From: Phycicoccus sp. Soil802
GTDB taxonomy: Bacteria; Actinomycetota; Actinomycetes; Actinomycetales; Dermatophilaceae
Assembly (NCBI RefSeq): GCF_001429605.1
Contig: NZ_LMSS01000007.1
Coordinates: 1-64,000 of the forward strand
Length of the DNA: 64,000 bases
Direction of reading: 5' to 3'
Shown here: positions 50,484-59,677 of the stretch, one piece after another
Layout: every line of letters starts with the position of its first letter
How positions within the stretch are numbered: position 1 is the first letter of the stretch
Program-made: the position numbers and the translations under genes
Notes under the pieces: generated by a model
The model's database searches: none
The model's input: the letters and a program-made list of their open reading frames with translations, nothing else
Told to the model about the DNA's origin: nothing

Positions 50484-50539
50484 CCGTCACGACCTCGGTA
50501 TGCCGCGTGGCCGGCTTCGTGCCGCACTAGGGTCACCCC

Positions 50540-52063
50540 ATGGCCGATTTCGTTGGTGCGGTTGACCAGGGAACGACGAGCACCCGCTTCATGGTGTTCG
50601 ACCACGACGGCGCCGAGGTGGGCCGACACCAGCTCGAGCACGAGCAGGTGATGCCGCAGGCCGGCTGGGTCGAGCACAACCCGCTCGAGATCTGGGAACG
50701 CACCCAGACGGTGATCGGCTCGGCACTGTCGCAGCTCGACCTCCAGCCGTCGGACCTGTCCGCGCTCGGGATCACCAACCAGCGCGAGACCACGGTCGTC
50801 TGGAACAAGCGCACCGGCCGACCGCTGCACAACGCGATCGTCTGGCAGGACACCCGCACCGACCGCATCGCCCGGGCGCTCGACCAGTCCGGCAAGGGCG
50901 ACGTCATCCGCGAGCGCGCCGGGATCCCGCCTGCGGCGTACTTCTCCGCCGGCAAGGTCCAGTGGATCCTCGACCACGTCGACGGCGCCCGGGCCGCCGC
51001 GGAGCACGGTGACGCCCTCTTCGGCACCATCGACACCTGGCTGCTGTGGAACCTCACCGGCGGCACCGACGGCGGGGTGCACGTCACCGACGTCACGAAC
51101 GCCAGCCGCACCATGCTGATGGACCTGCGGACCCTCGACTGGGACGACGAGCTGCTCGGCTTCTTCGACATCCCACGGCAGATGCTCCCCACGATCCGGC
51201 CGAGCTCCGACCCCGAGTTCTACGGGCTGACGCGCGCCGGTGGCCCGCTCGGTGGTGAGGTGCCCCTCGCCGGAGACCTCGGCGACCAGCAGGCCGCGAC
51301 CGTCGGCCAGGTCTGCTTCGCGCCCGGCGAGGGCAAGAACACCTACGGCACCGGCAACTTCATGATCCTCAACACCGGCGAGGAGATCGTGCGCAGCGAG
51401 TCGGGGCTGCTGACCACGCTCTGCTACCAGCTCGGCGACGCCAAGCCGGTCTACGCCCTCGAGGGCTCGATCGCGGTGACCGGGTCGGCGGTGCAGTGGC
51501 TGCGCGACCAGCTCGGGATCATCTCGGGGGCCGCGGACATCGAACGCCTCGCCAAGCAGGTCGACGACACCGGCGGCCTCTACTTCGTCCCGGCCTTCTC
51601 CGGACTGTTCGCGCCCTACTGGCGGCCCGACGCCCGCGGCGCCATCGTCGGCATGAGCCGGTTCAACACCAACGCGCACCTGGCGCGGGCCACGCTCGAG
51701 GCGATCTGCTACCAGACCCGCGACGTCTCCGATGCGATGACCAAGGACAGCGGGGTCGAGCTCGAGGTGCTCAAGGTCGACGGTGGCGTCACCGCGAACG
51801 ACCTCTGCATGCAGCTCCAGTCCGACATCCTCGGCGTGCCGGTGTCCCGTCCCGTGGTCGCCGAGACGACCGCGCTCGGGGCGGCCTACGCTGCTGGTCT
51901 GGCCACCGGTTTCTGGTCAGGCACCGACGAGCTCCGCGCGAACTGGCAGGAGTCGAAGCGGTGGTCACCGACCTGGTCGGACCGGCAGCGCACCGACGGG
52001 TATGCCGGGTGGCGCAAGGCCGTGGAACGCACCCTTGACTGGGTGGACGTCGACGAGGGGTAG
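50540..52063 (+). CDS. glpK: Glycerol kinase
   Basis: 507 aa. FGGY kinase features: [13 protein letters not shown] phosphate loop, [25 protein letters not shown], and the C-terminal FGGY signature [20 protein letters not shown]. It phosphorylates glycerol to sn-glycerol 3-phosphate. Only 3 bases separate it from glpD, so they form a glp operon. No glpF or repressor is present in the window. Confidence 0.97.
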   Translation: MADFVGAVDQGTTSTRFMVFDHDGAEVGRHQLEHEQVMPQAGWVEHNPLEIWERTQTVIGSALSQLDLQPSDLSALGITNQRETTVVWNKRTGRPLHNAIVWQDTRTDRIARALDQSGKGDVIRERAGIPPAAYFSAGKVQWILDHVDGARAAAEHGDALFGTIDTWLLWNLTGGTDGGVHVTDVTNASRTMLMDLRTLDWDDELLGFFDIPRQMLPTIRPSSDPEFYGLTRAGGPLGGEVPLAGDLGDQQAATVGQVCFAPGEGKNTYGTGNFMILNTGEEIVRSESGLLTTLCYQLGDAKPVYALEGSIAVTGSAVQWLRDQLGIISGAADIERLAKQVDDTGGLYFVPAFSGLFAPYWRPDARGAIVGMSRFNTNAHLARATLEAICYQTRDVSDAMTKDSGVELEVLKVDGGVTANDLCMQLQSDILGVPVSRPVVAETTALGAAYAAGLATGFWSGTDELRANWQESKRWSPTWSDRQRTDGYAGWRKAVERTLDWVDVDEG

Positions 52064-52066
52064 GAC

Positions 52067-53785
52067 ATGGGTCTGGCAGGCACCAACACGGCACTCTCGC
52101 CGCAGGGCCGCGAGCGCGCGATCGCCACGCTCGGCAGTGGCGAGGAGCTCGACCTGCTCGTGATCGGTGGTGGCGTGGTCGGCAGCGGTACCGCCCTCGA
52201 CGCCGTCACCCGCGGCCTGTCGACCGGGCTGATCGAACAACGCGACTTCGCGAGCGGCACGTCCTCGCGCAGCAGCAAGCTCATCCACGGCGGCCTGCGC
52301 TACCTCGAGATGCTCGACTTCGCCCTCGTCCGAGAGGCCCTGCACGAGCGGGGGCTGCTCCTGACCACCCTCGCACCCCACCTCGTGCGCCCGGTGCCGT
52401 TCCTCTACCCGCTGACCCACCACGGCTGGGAGCGCGCCTACGTCGGGTCAGGCATCGCCCTCTACGACGCGATGGCCATGAGGTCGGGTCACGGCGCGGG
52501 TCTCCCCCACCACCGCCACCTGACCCGTCGCCAGGCGCTGCGCCTCATGCCGAGCCTGAAGAGCAGCGCACTCACCGGTGCGGTGCAGTACTACGACGCC
52601 CAGGTCGACGACGCCCGACACACCATGGAGCTCGCCCGCACGGCGGCCAGCTACGGCGCGCACGTCGCGAATCGCGTTGCTGCCATTGGCTTCCTGCGCC
52701 AGGGCGAGCGGGTGACCGGCGTGCGGGCCGTCGACAAGCTCACCGACCGCGAGTTCGTGATCAACGCCAAGCAGATCGTCAACGCCACCGGCGTGTGGAC
52801 CGACGACACCCAGGCGATGGTCGGCGAGCGCGGCCAGTTCCACGTGCGCGCGTCCAAGGGCATCCACCTGGTCGTACCCCGCGACCGCATCCACTCCTCG
52901 ACCGGGCTCATCCTGCGCACCGAGAAGTCCGTGCTCTTCGTCATCCCGTGGGGCCGGCACTGGATCCTCGGGACGACGGACACCGACTGGTCGCTCGACA
53001 AGGCGCACCCGGCGGCGACCCGGGCCGACATCGACTACATCCTCGACCACGTCAACCGCGTGCTGGCCACCCCGTTGACCCACGAGGACGTCGAGGGCGT
53101 CTACGCCGGCCTGCGGCCCCTGCTGGCCGGCGAGTCCGAGTCGACCAGCAAGCTGTCGCGCGAGCACGTGGTCGCCCACAGCGCGCCAGGGCTGGTCGTC
53201 GTGGCAGGCGGCAAGTACACGACCTACCGCGTGATGGCGAAGGACGCCGTCGACGAGGCGGCCCAGGCCATCCCCGGGCGCATCGCCGAGTCGACGACCG
53301 ACACCATCCCGCTGCTCGGCGGCGTCGGCTACCAGGCGGCCTGGAACCAGCGCCAGACGCTCGCCCGCTCCTCCGGGCTGCACGTCGCCCGCATCGAGCA
53401 CCTCCTGCGCCGCTACGGCGCCCTCACCCAGGAGCTCCTCGACCTCGTCGCGGAGCGGCCCGAGCTCGGCCAGCCGCTCGACGGCGCCGAGGACCACCTG
53501 CGGGCCGAGATCGTCTACGCGGCGTCGCACGAGGGGGCGCTGCACCTGACCGACGTGCTCACCCGCCGCACCCGGATCTCGATCGAGGCCTGGGACAGGG
53601 GGGTCTCGGCCGCCCCCGCCGCCGCCGCGCTCGTCGCGCCGGTGCTCGGCTGGGACGACGCCCGCACCAAGGAGGAGATCGAGATCTACCTCGGTCGTGT
53701 CGAGGCCGAGCGGATCAGCCAGACCATGCCCGACGACGCCAGCGCCGACGAGGCCCGTCGGAGCGGTCCTGACGGCACCCTCTGA
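52067..53785 (+). CDS. glpD: Aerobic glycerol-3-phosphate dehydrogenase
   Basis: 572 aa FAD enzyme: LLVIGGGVVGSGTALDAVTR nucleotide loop, SSRSSKLIHGGLRYLE, and ILGTTDTDW. It oxidises glycerol 3-phosphate to dihydroxyacetone phosphate and feeds electrons to quinones at the membrane. Translation is coupled to glpK. Length fits the family. Confidence 0.97.
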   Translation: MGLAGTNTALSPQGRERAIATLGSGEELDLLVIGGGVVGSGTALDAVTRGLSTGLIEQRDFASGTSSRSSKLIHGGLRYLEMLDFALVREALHERGLLLTTLAPHLVRPVPFLYPLTHHGWERAYVGSGIALYDAMAMRSGHGAGLPHHRHLTRRQALRLMPSLKSSALTGAVQYYDAQVDDARHTMELARTAASYGAHVANRVAAIGFLRQGERVTGVRAVDKLTDREFVINAKQIVNATGVWTDDTQAMVGERGQFHVRASKGIHLVVPRDRIHSSTGLILRTEKSVLFVIPWGRHWILGTTDTDWSLDKAHPAATRADIDYILDHVNRVLATPLTHEDVEGVYAGLRPLLAGESESTSKLSREHVVAHSAPGLVVVAGGKYTTYRVMAKDAVDEAAQAIPGRIAESTTDTIPLLGGVGYQAAWNQRQTLARSSGLHVARIEHLLRRYGALTQELLDLVAERPELGQPLDGAEDHLRAEIVYAASHEGALHLTDVLTRRTRISIEAWDRGVSAAPAAAALVAPVLGWDDARTKEEIEIYLGRVEAERISQTMPDDASADEARRSGPDGTL

Positions 53786-53821
53786 GTGGTCGACGACGAC
53801 TCGAGACACCTTGGACACACT

Positions 53822-53850
53822 TTGAACATCGCAGGTCAGACGGTTAGCGT
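53822..53850 (+). promoter_or_regulatory. Predicted photolyase promoter
   Basis: -35 TTGAAC (53822-53827), 17-base spacer, -10 TAGCGT (53845-53850), 66 bases upstream of the photolyase GTG. The spacing is ideal; hexamers are good for a primary-sigma promoter in a high-GC genome. Confidence 0.5.
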
Positions 53851-53916
53851 GGGTGTTCCAGGCAGCTGAGCACACTCGATCCCCCGCCCTGGCCAGCCCG
53901 CCGAGAGGAGTGCCGC

Positions 53917-55317
53917 GTGTCGTCGCCGAGCATCCTCTGGCTGCGCCGGGACCTGCGCCGTGGCGACCTCCCGGCCCTGGGTGCGGCCCATCACGCGGCC
54001 ACGAGTGCCTCGGGCACCGGGCCTGGCGAGGTGGCCGTCGTCTTCGTGCTCGACCCCACGCTGTGGAAGGGCGCCGGCGACGCCCGCCGTGCCTGGCTGG
54101 CCGAGAGCCTCAAGGCCGCCGACGCGGCATACGAAGGGCGGCTCTGCGTGCGGGAGGGTGACCCGGTGGAGGTGGTCCCGGCACTGGCCGCCGAGCTGGG
54201 CGCACACTCCGTCCACGTCTCCCGCGAGACCACGCCCGCGGGGCGACGCCGCGACCGCGCCGTGGCGGCGGCGCTCGGAGAGGCCGGCGTCGCCTGGGTC
54301 GAGACCGGCTCCCCTTATGCCTTGGGGCCGGGCTCGGTGCGCAACGGCTCGGGCACGGAGTACAAGGTCTTCACGCCCTTCTCGAAGGCGTGGCGCGAGC
54401 ACGGCTGGCCCGCTCCGGCCACGGAGCCGAAGGACCTGCGCCTGGCACAGGTGCGGTCCGACCAGTCGGCCCTCACCACCCTCGAGGACGCCCGCGAGGC
54501 GAACGGCCTGCCCACTCTTCCCGCCGCGGGCGAGGCGGCCGCCCTCGAGCGGTGGGCCGACTTCCGCGACGGTGCGCTGGCCGACTACGACGGCAACCGC
54601 GACCGGGCCGACCTCGACGGGGTGTCGCGGTTGTCGCCGTACCTCAAGATCGGGGCCGTGCACCCCCGCACCCTCCTGGCCGACCTCGCGGACGGCCGCC
54701 GGAACCTCGGCCCGGGAGCCGACCGGTTCGCGACCGAGCTGGCCTGGCGCGAGTTCTACGCCGACGTCCTGTGGCACCACCCGGAGTCGGCGTGGCACGA
54801 CCTGCGCCCCGCCCTGTCGGGGATGGACTACGACGACGGCGGCGAGGCCGTCGAGGCCTGGCGCGAGGGACGGACCGGCTACCCCGTCGTGGATGCGGCT
54901 ATGCGCCAGCTGCTGCGCGAGGGCTGGATGCACAACCGGATGCGGATGGTCACGGCCAGCTTCCTCACCAAGGACCTGCACGTGTGGTGGCCGATCGGGG
55001 CCAGGCACTTCCTCGACCACCTGATCGACGGCGACATCGCCTCCAACAACCACGGCTGGCAGTGGGTGGCCGGCACCGGCACGGACGCGTCGCCGTACTT
55101 CCGGGTCTTCAACCCGATCACGCAGGGGCTGCGCTTCGACCCGCACGGCGACTACGTCCGTCGCTACGTGCCGGAGCTCGCCCACCTCGAGGGGCCGGCG
55201 GTCCACGAGCCCTGGAAGCACGACGATGGCTACGCCCACGACTATCCCGAGCGGCTCGTCGACCACGCCGACGAGCGCCGCGAGGCGTTGCGCCGCTACG
55301 CGTCGGTCCGCGGATGA
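53917..55317 (+). CDS. phr: Deoxyribodipyrimidine photolyase
   Basis: 466 aa from GTG 53917. Photolyase N-domain WLRRDLRRGDLPAL, FAD-binding region with WREFYADVLWHHP, GYPVVDAAMRQL, MHNRMRMVTASFL and NNHGWQWVAGTGTDASPYF. These fit a class I CPD photolyase using light to split cyclobutane dimers. It overlaps the CPBP protease by ATGA. Confidence 0.95.
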   Translation: MSSPSILWLRRDLRRGDLPALGAAHHAATSASGTGPGEVAVVFVLDPTLWKGAGDARRAWLAESLKAADAAYEGRLCVREGDPVEVVPALAAELGAHSVHVSRETTPAGRRRDRAVAAALGEAGVAWVETGSPYALGPGSVRNGSGTEYKVFTPFSKAWREHGWPAPATEPKDLRLAQVRSDQSALTTLEDAREANGLPTLPAAGEAAALERWADFRDGALADYDGNRDRADLDGVSRLSPYLKIGAVHPRTLLADLADGRRNLGPGADRFATELAWREFYADVLWHHPESAWHDLRPALSGMDYDDGGEAVEAWREGRTGYPVVDAAMRQLLREGWMHNRMRMVTASFLTKDLHVWWPIGARHFLDHLIDGDIASNNHGWQWVAGTGTDASPYFRVFNPITQGLRFDPHGDYVRRYVPELAHLEGPAVHEPWKHDDGYAHDYPERLVDHADERREALRRYASVRG

Positions 55318-56087
55318 GCGGGTCCACACCGGACGCCCACCGGACGCCTGCGGCGAACCGGGGACCGCACCCGGTCCGCGAGGTCCGCGACTTCATCCGC
55401 GCGGCCCTCGTGACGCCGGTCGCGCGCGACCACACCGAGAGCGACGCGGCCTTCCGCCGACGCCGCGTCGTCGCCCTCGTGACCCTCGTCGTCGGCGCGG
55501 CGGTGCTGGCGTTCGCGTTGCGCATCCAGCCGGGCGACCCGATGTTCTACGTCGCGACGCTCGGCCTCGCTGCCGTGTGGGCCACCGGGGCGTTCGCCTC
55601 TGGCCCCCTCCACCTCGGCCACGCCCACACCCGCGCCGGCGGACAGGACGCCCGGCCCATCGTCCAGTCCCTGGCGCTCGGCGCGCTCCTCCTGGCCCTG
55701 TTCCTCGTGGGGGCAGTGGTGGTGGCCCAGGTGCCGGTCCTGCGCGACCCCGTGCAGCACCTCCTCGACCACGCCCGCCTCGGCTCACTCGCCCTGGTGG
55801 CCGTGCTCACCGCCGTCAACGGCGTCGCCGAGGAGCTCTACTTCCGCGGCGCGCTCTACTCCGCGGTGGGCCGCCGGCACGCGGTGGCGATCACCACCGT
55901 CGTCTACGCGCTGACCACGGTCGGGGCCGGCATACCGCTGCTCGTCCTGGCCGCCGGCCTGCTCGGGCTGCTGACCGCCCTGCAGCGCCGCGTCACCGGT
56001 GGCATCCTCGGCCCGGTCGTCACGCACCTCACGTGGTCGCTCGGGATGCTCTTCCTCCTGCCCCTCGTCCTGTCCACCGGGAGCTGA
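55314..56087 (+). CDS. CPBP family intramembrane metalloprotease
   Basis: 257 aa from ATG 55314 (ATGA overlap with phr). Six to eight hydrophobic helices; the CAAX-protease motif EELYFRGALYS (EExxxR) is present and a later His occurs in VTHLTWSLG. Roles in the family range from prenyl-protein processing to bacteriocin self-immunity. Three bases separate it from the next gene. Confidence 0.88.
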   Translation: MSGSTPDAHRTPAANRGPHPVREVRDFIRAALVTPVARDHTESDAAFRRRRVVALVTLVVGAAVLAFALRIQPGDPMFYVATLGLAAVWATGAFASGPLHLGHAHTRAGGQDARPIVQSLALGALLLALFLVGAVVVAQVPVLRDPVQHLLDHARLGSLALVAVLTAVNGVAEELYFRGALYSAVGRRHAVAITTVVYALTTVGAGIPLLVLAAGLLGLLTALQRRVTGGILGPVVTHLTWSLGMLFLLPLVLSTGS

Positions 56088-56090
56088 CGC

Positions 56091-57155
56091 ATGACCGACT
56101 CCGTCCCCCGCAGCACACCACGCACGGCGCTCGTCACCGGCGCGACGGGCTACATCGGGGGCGAGCTCGTGCCCGCCCTGCTCGACGCCGGGTGGAGGGT
56201 GCGCGTGCTCACCCGCAGCAGCTCGCGCCTCGCAGGCCATCCCTGGCACGAGGACGTCGAGGTGGTCGAGGGAGACGCCACCTCACCCGACGACCTCGGC
56301 CGCGCCCTCGACGACACGGAGGTCGCCTACTACCTCCTGCACTCGATGGACGGGCGGGGCAGCTTCGTCGAGCGCGACCGCACCATGGCGCAGGGCTTCG
56401 CCGCCGCGGCCTCCGACGCGGGCACCACCCGGGTGGTCTACCTGAGCGGCCTGCACCCGTCGGGCAAGCTGTCCGAGCACCTCGCGTCGCGGGTCGAGGT
56501 GGGCGAGATCTTCCTGGCCGGCCCGGTGCCCGCCACCGTGCTCCAGGCCGGAGTGGTGCTCGGGGACGGGTCGGCGTCGTTCGACATGCTGCGCCACCTC
56601 ACCGAGCGGCTGCCCGCGATGGTCGCGCCGAAGTGGGTCGACAACCGTATCCAGCCGATCGCCGTCGACGACGTCGTGCACTACCTGGTCGGTGCCGCCG
56701 ATCTCCCGGCGGACAGCAACCGCACCTACGACATCGGCGGCCCCGAGGTGCTGACCTACGCCGACATGATGCAGCGCTACGCCGAGGTGGCCGGCCTGGG
56801 CCGTCGCCTGATCGTGTCCGTGCCGGTGCTGTCGCCCCGGCTGGCCGGACTGTGGGTCGGTCTCGTCACGCCGATCTCCGCCGGCATCGCGCGCCCGCTG
56901 GTCGGCAGCCTGGTCCACGAGGCGGTCTGCCACGAGGACGATGCGCAGACCGAGATCGGCCCCCCACCGGGCGGTCCTGCGGGCTTCGACACGGCCGTCC
57001 GGGCCGCACTGCGCACTGTCGACCCCCAGCAGTGGCGGCGCACGGTCCAGCGGACCGCCGGCGCCGCCGCCGGCGCCGCCGCCGGCGCGGCCGTCGGGGC
57101 CGCCATCGTGGCCGCGACCCTCCGGACGATCGGCCCGCACCGTGAGCGCGGGTGA
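56091..57155 (+). CDS. NAD(P)H-binding SDR-like protein with Gly-Ala C-terminal helix
   Basis: 354 aa. Atypical SDR: TGATGYIGGELVPALL, WRVRVLTRSSSRL, YYLLHSM, and VVYLSGLHPSG instead of a YxxxK pair, as in the YbjT-like group. The last ~40 residues contain GAAAGAAAGAAVGAAI, a Gly-Ala zipper likely to be a membrane helix, coded by GCCGCCGGC-type repeats. Probably a quinone- or lipid-related reductase or chaperone-like protein. Confidence 0.85.
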   Translation: MTDSVPRSTPRTALVTGATGYIGGELVPALLDAGWRVRVLTRSSSRLAGHPWHEDVEVVEGDATSPDDLGRALDDTEVAYYLLHSMDGRGSFVERDRTMAQGFAAAASDAGTTRVVYLSGLHPSGKLSEHLASRVEVGEIFLAGPVPATVLQAGVVLGDGSASFDMLRHLTERLPAMVAPKWVDNRIQPIAVDDVVHYLVGAADLPADSNRTYDIGGPEVLTYADMMQRYAEVAGLGRRLIVSVPVLSPRLAGLWVGLVTPISAGIARPLVGSLVHEAVCHEDDAQTEIGPPPGGPAGFDTAVRAALRTVDPQQWRRTVQRTAGAAAGAAAGAAVGAAIVAATLRTIGPHRERG

Positions 57156-57295
57156 CCTCGCTGGACGTGTGGCGCCGGCCGGACGGGGTAAGGCCACCGG
57201 ACTGCTCGCGTGTGCCGGGTGGCGCACCTTCGCGACCGCCCTCACCACAGCCATTGCCCGACGCAACCCGCGTCACTGACCACAGGAGCACGTGA

Positions 57296-57724
57296 ATGCC
57301 CACCGTCCGGCGCACTGTCACCACCACCGCACCACCGACCCGGGTCCTGCCCTACCTGCTGGACTTCGAGAACGCCGTGGAGTGGGACGCCGGCACGGTC
57401 ACCTGCGAGCTCCTCTCGGGCGACGGCTCCCCCGGCACCGTCTGGCACAACGTGTCGAAGTTCGCGGGCCGCACCGTCGACCTCGACTACACCCTCGAGA
57501 GCGTCGCCGACCACGGGTTCGTCATCGTGGGGCGCAACGAGACCACCACCAGCCGCGACACCATCACCGTGTCCCCCGACGGCGCCGGGTCGTCGATCGA
57601 CTACACGGCGGAGTTCTCCTTCACCGGGCTGGGCCGGTGGCTGTGGCCGGTGGCGATGCCGTTGCTCAGCAAGCTCGGCAGCGACACTGCCCGCACGCTC
57701 AAGTCGGCCCTCGACAGGCTGTAG
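57296..57724 (+). CDS. SRPBCC (START-like) family protein
   Basis: 142 aa. Bet v1-like beginning TTTAPPTRVLPYLLDFENAVEWD and C-terminal helix LLSKLGSDTARTLKSALDRL, with beta strands between. These bind hydrophobic ligands such as polyketides or lipids. It lies 3 bases before the topoisomerase gene. Confidence 0.88.
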   Translation: MPTVRRTVTTTAPPTRVLPYLLDFENAVEWDAGTVTCELLSGDGSPGTVWHNVSKFAGRTVDLDYTLESVADHGFVIVGRNETTTSRDTITVSPDGAGSSIDYTAEFSFTGLGRWLWPVAMPLLSKLGSDTARTLKSALDRL

Positions 57725-57727
57725 ACC

Positions 57728-58729
57728 GTGCCCAGGTTGCGGAAGGTGTCACCCCAGTCGAAGGGCTGGCGGCGTCGCCGAGCAGGCAAGGGATTCGTCT
57801 ACCTCGACGAGAACGGGGCGAAGCTGGGCGCCGCTGACGTCGAGCGGATCCGGTCGCTGGCGATCCCGCCGGCCTGGGAGGACGTCTGGATCTGCCCCCT
57901 GCCGCAGGGACACATCCAGGCCGTGGGCACCGACGTCGCGGGTCGGCGCCAGTACCTCTACCACCCGGTCTGGAGGCTCAAGCAGGACCAGACGAAGTTC
58001 GACCGGGTGCTGGCCGCCGCGGCCAAGCTGCCTGCGGCCCGACGACGCATCCTCGCGGACCTCGCGCTCGAGGGCATGCCCCGGGGTCGGGCGGCCGCGA
58101 CCGCCGTACGCCTGCTCGACCTCGGGTACTTCCGCATCGGCAACGACGCCTACACCCAGGACAACGGGTCGTTCGGTCTCACCACCCTGGAGCGCCAGCA
58201 CGTCCGCCGCCGCGGCGACGTCATCGTCTTCACGTTCGTCGGCAAGTCCGGGATCGAGCACACCATCGAGATCGACGACGCGGCCGCCATCGAGGCGCTG
58301 GACCGGATGCGGCGGCGCAAGTCGGCGAGCAAGCGGCTCCTGGCCTACCAGGAAGCCCGTCGCTGGGCCGACCTCGACTCCACCGCCGTCAACGCCTACC
58401 TGGGCGACCTGCTCGGCGGCGAGTTGACCGCCAAGGACTTCCGCACCTGGCACGCGACCGTGCTGGCCGCGGTCGCCCTTGCGGCGAGCGACGAACCGGG
58501 CGACACCAAGGCGTCCCGCAAGCGGGCGGTCAAGGCAGCCGTCGACGAGGTGGCGGGGTACCTCGGCAACACCCCGACCATCGCCAAGAACTCCTACATC
58601 GACCCGCGCGTGCTCGACCGCTACGAGTCGGGTGCCACCATCGACGTGGACCCGTCGCGCTACCGCACGCCCGAGCGTCGCCAGGCGGCGATCGAGAAGG
58701 CCGTGCTCGCGCTCCTGGCCGACGACTGA
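57728..58729 (+). CDS. DNA topoisomerase IB
   Basis: 333 aa from GTG 57728, the size of bacterial poxvirus-like TopIB. The active-site residues are recognisable: FRIGNDAYTQDNGSFGL, FVGKSGIEH, KDFRTWHATVL (catalytic Arg and Lys region) and the nucleophilic Tyr in TIAKNSYIDPRVL. It relaxes supercoils through a 3'-phosphotyrosine. It is scattered in bacteria, often near repair genes; the photolyase cluster fits. Confidence 0.93.
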   Translation: MPRLRKVSPQSKGWRRRRAGKGFVYLDENGAKLGAADVERIRSLAIPPAWEDVWICPLPQGHIQAVGTDVAGRRQYLYHPVWRLKQDQTKFDRVLAAAAKLPAARRRILADLALEGMPRGRAAATAVRLLDLGYFRIGNDAYTQDNGSFGLTTLERQHVRRRGDVIVFTFVGKSGIEHTIEIDDAAAIEALDRMRRRKSASKRLLAYQEARRWADLDSTAVNAYLGDLLGGELTAKDFRTWHATVLAAVALAASDEPGDTKASRKRAVKAAVDEVAGYLGNTPTIAKNSYIDPRVLDRYESGATIDVDPSRYRTPERRQAAIEKAVLALLADD

Positions 58730-58778
58730 CCCTCAGCCGGCGGCCCGGCCATTCCGTGCCCGTCCAGCGCGGGCGACG

Positions 58779-59597
58779 TCAGGCCGAGCAGGGTGGCGCC
58801 TTGGCGAGGGCAGCCGCGGCGGCGCGGTAGGCGGTCAGCGCGGGCTTGGCGTCCTCGACCATGCCGGCCCACCGGTCGAGGTACTCGGCTTCGCCCATGT
58901 GCTGCTTGTGGGCCATCATCGCCAGGTGGGCCGCCCACTGCCGGTGCACCACCGCGCCGGTGCGCGCCACCCGCGCCAGCGACGCCGACCGGGTCGTACA
59001 CCGCTTCGCGGGCACCTCGACGGAGGAGCCGGACGTGGCGGCAGCGAGGCGGTCGCAGCCACCGCGGGCGCGCTGCACTGCCTTGACGGCTCGGGTGTAC
59101 GCCGCCAGATCGGCCGGACCGCGCGCCTTCGAGGCCGCCCACTGCGCCTCGGTCTGCGCCACGGTGAACTCGCCGGAGTCGAACTTGCGCTGGGCATCGG
59201 TGTGCAGGGCCCAGTCCCGAGCAGATGCGGCCACCGCCCTGGCCAGCCCCTGCTGGGCACGCACCGTCGTGGTGCAGGACGCGAGCGCGGTCACGGCCGT
59301 GGCGTCGGTGGTCGCCGAGCCCGGCGCACTGGAGCTGGTCGAGCTCGTGGCGCTGGCGCCCGCTGCGCCGCTCGAGGAGGTGCTGCTCGACGGCGTACTG
59401 CCGGACGAGGTGCCGGACGAGGTGCTGGAGGACGTGCTGCTCGGGGACGTGGTCGTGGCGCCGGCTCGGCTCGGCGGTGGGGTGGCATCGTCAGCATTCA
59501 TCACGGCATACACGCCTCCGACTGCCAGCGCCGCGACCAGCAGGACACCCGCGCCGATGACCACCGGGTGCCTGGCCTTGCCCCTGTGCCGTGCCAT
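58779..59597 (-). CDS. Membrane-anchored extracellular protein with Ser/Thr-rich linker
   Basis: 272 aa from ATG 59597. A basic start (MARHRGKARH) is followed by one transmembrane helix (VVIGAGVLLVAALAVGGVYAV), a ~70-residue Ser/Thr/Gly linker and a helical C-terminal domain with four cysteines (LASCTT, GGCDRL, KRCTTR, PPCSA) that could form two disulfides. It is like small cell-surface proteins of unknown role. Convergent with topoisomerase. Confidence 0.75.
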   Translation of the reverse strand: MARHRGKARHPVVIGAGVLLVAALAVGGVYAVMNADDATPPPSRAGATTTSPSSTSSSTSSGTSSGSTPSSSTSSSGAAGASATSSTSSSAPGSATTDATAVTALASCTTTVRAQQGLARAVAASARDWALHTDAQRKFDSGEFTVAQTEAQWAASKARGPADLAAYTRAVKAVQRARGGCDRLAAATSGSSVEVPAKRCTTRSASLARVARTGAVVHRQWAAHLAMMAHKQHMGEAEYLDRWAGMVEDAKPALTAYRAAAAALAKAPPCSA

Positions 59598-59677
59598 GGA
59601 CCGATGCTGGCAAAGGACGTCTCGGACGACCCCCACCATTGGGGTGAGGCCGGGTGGTGCCATGGCACGATGGGCGG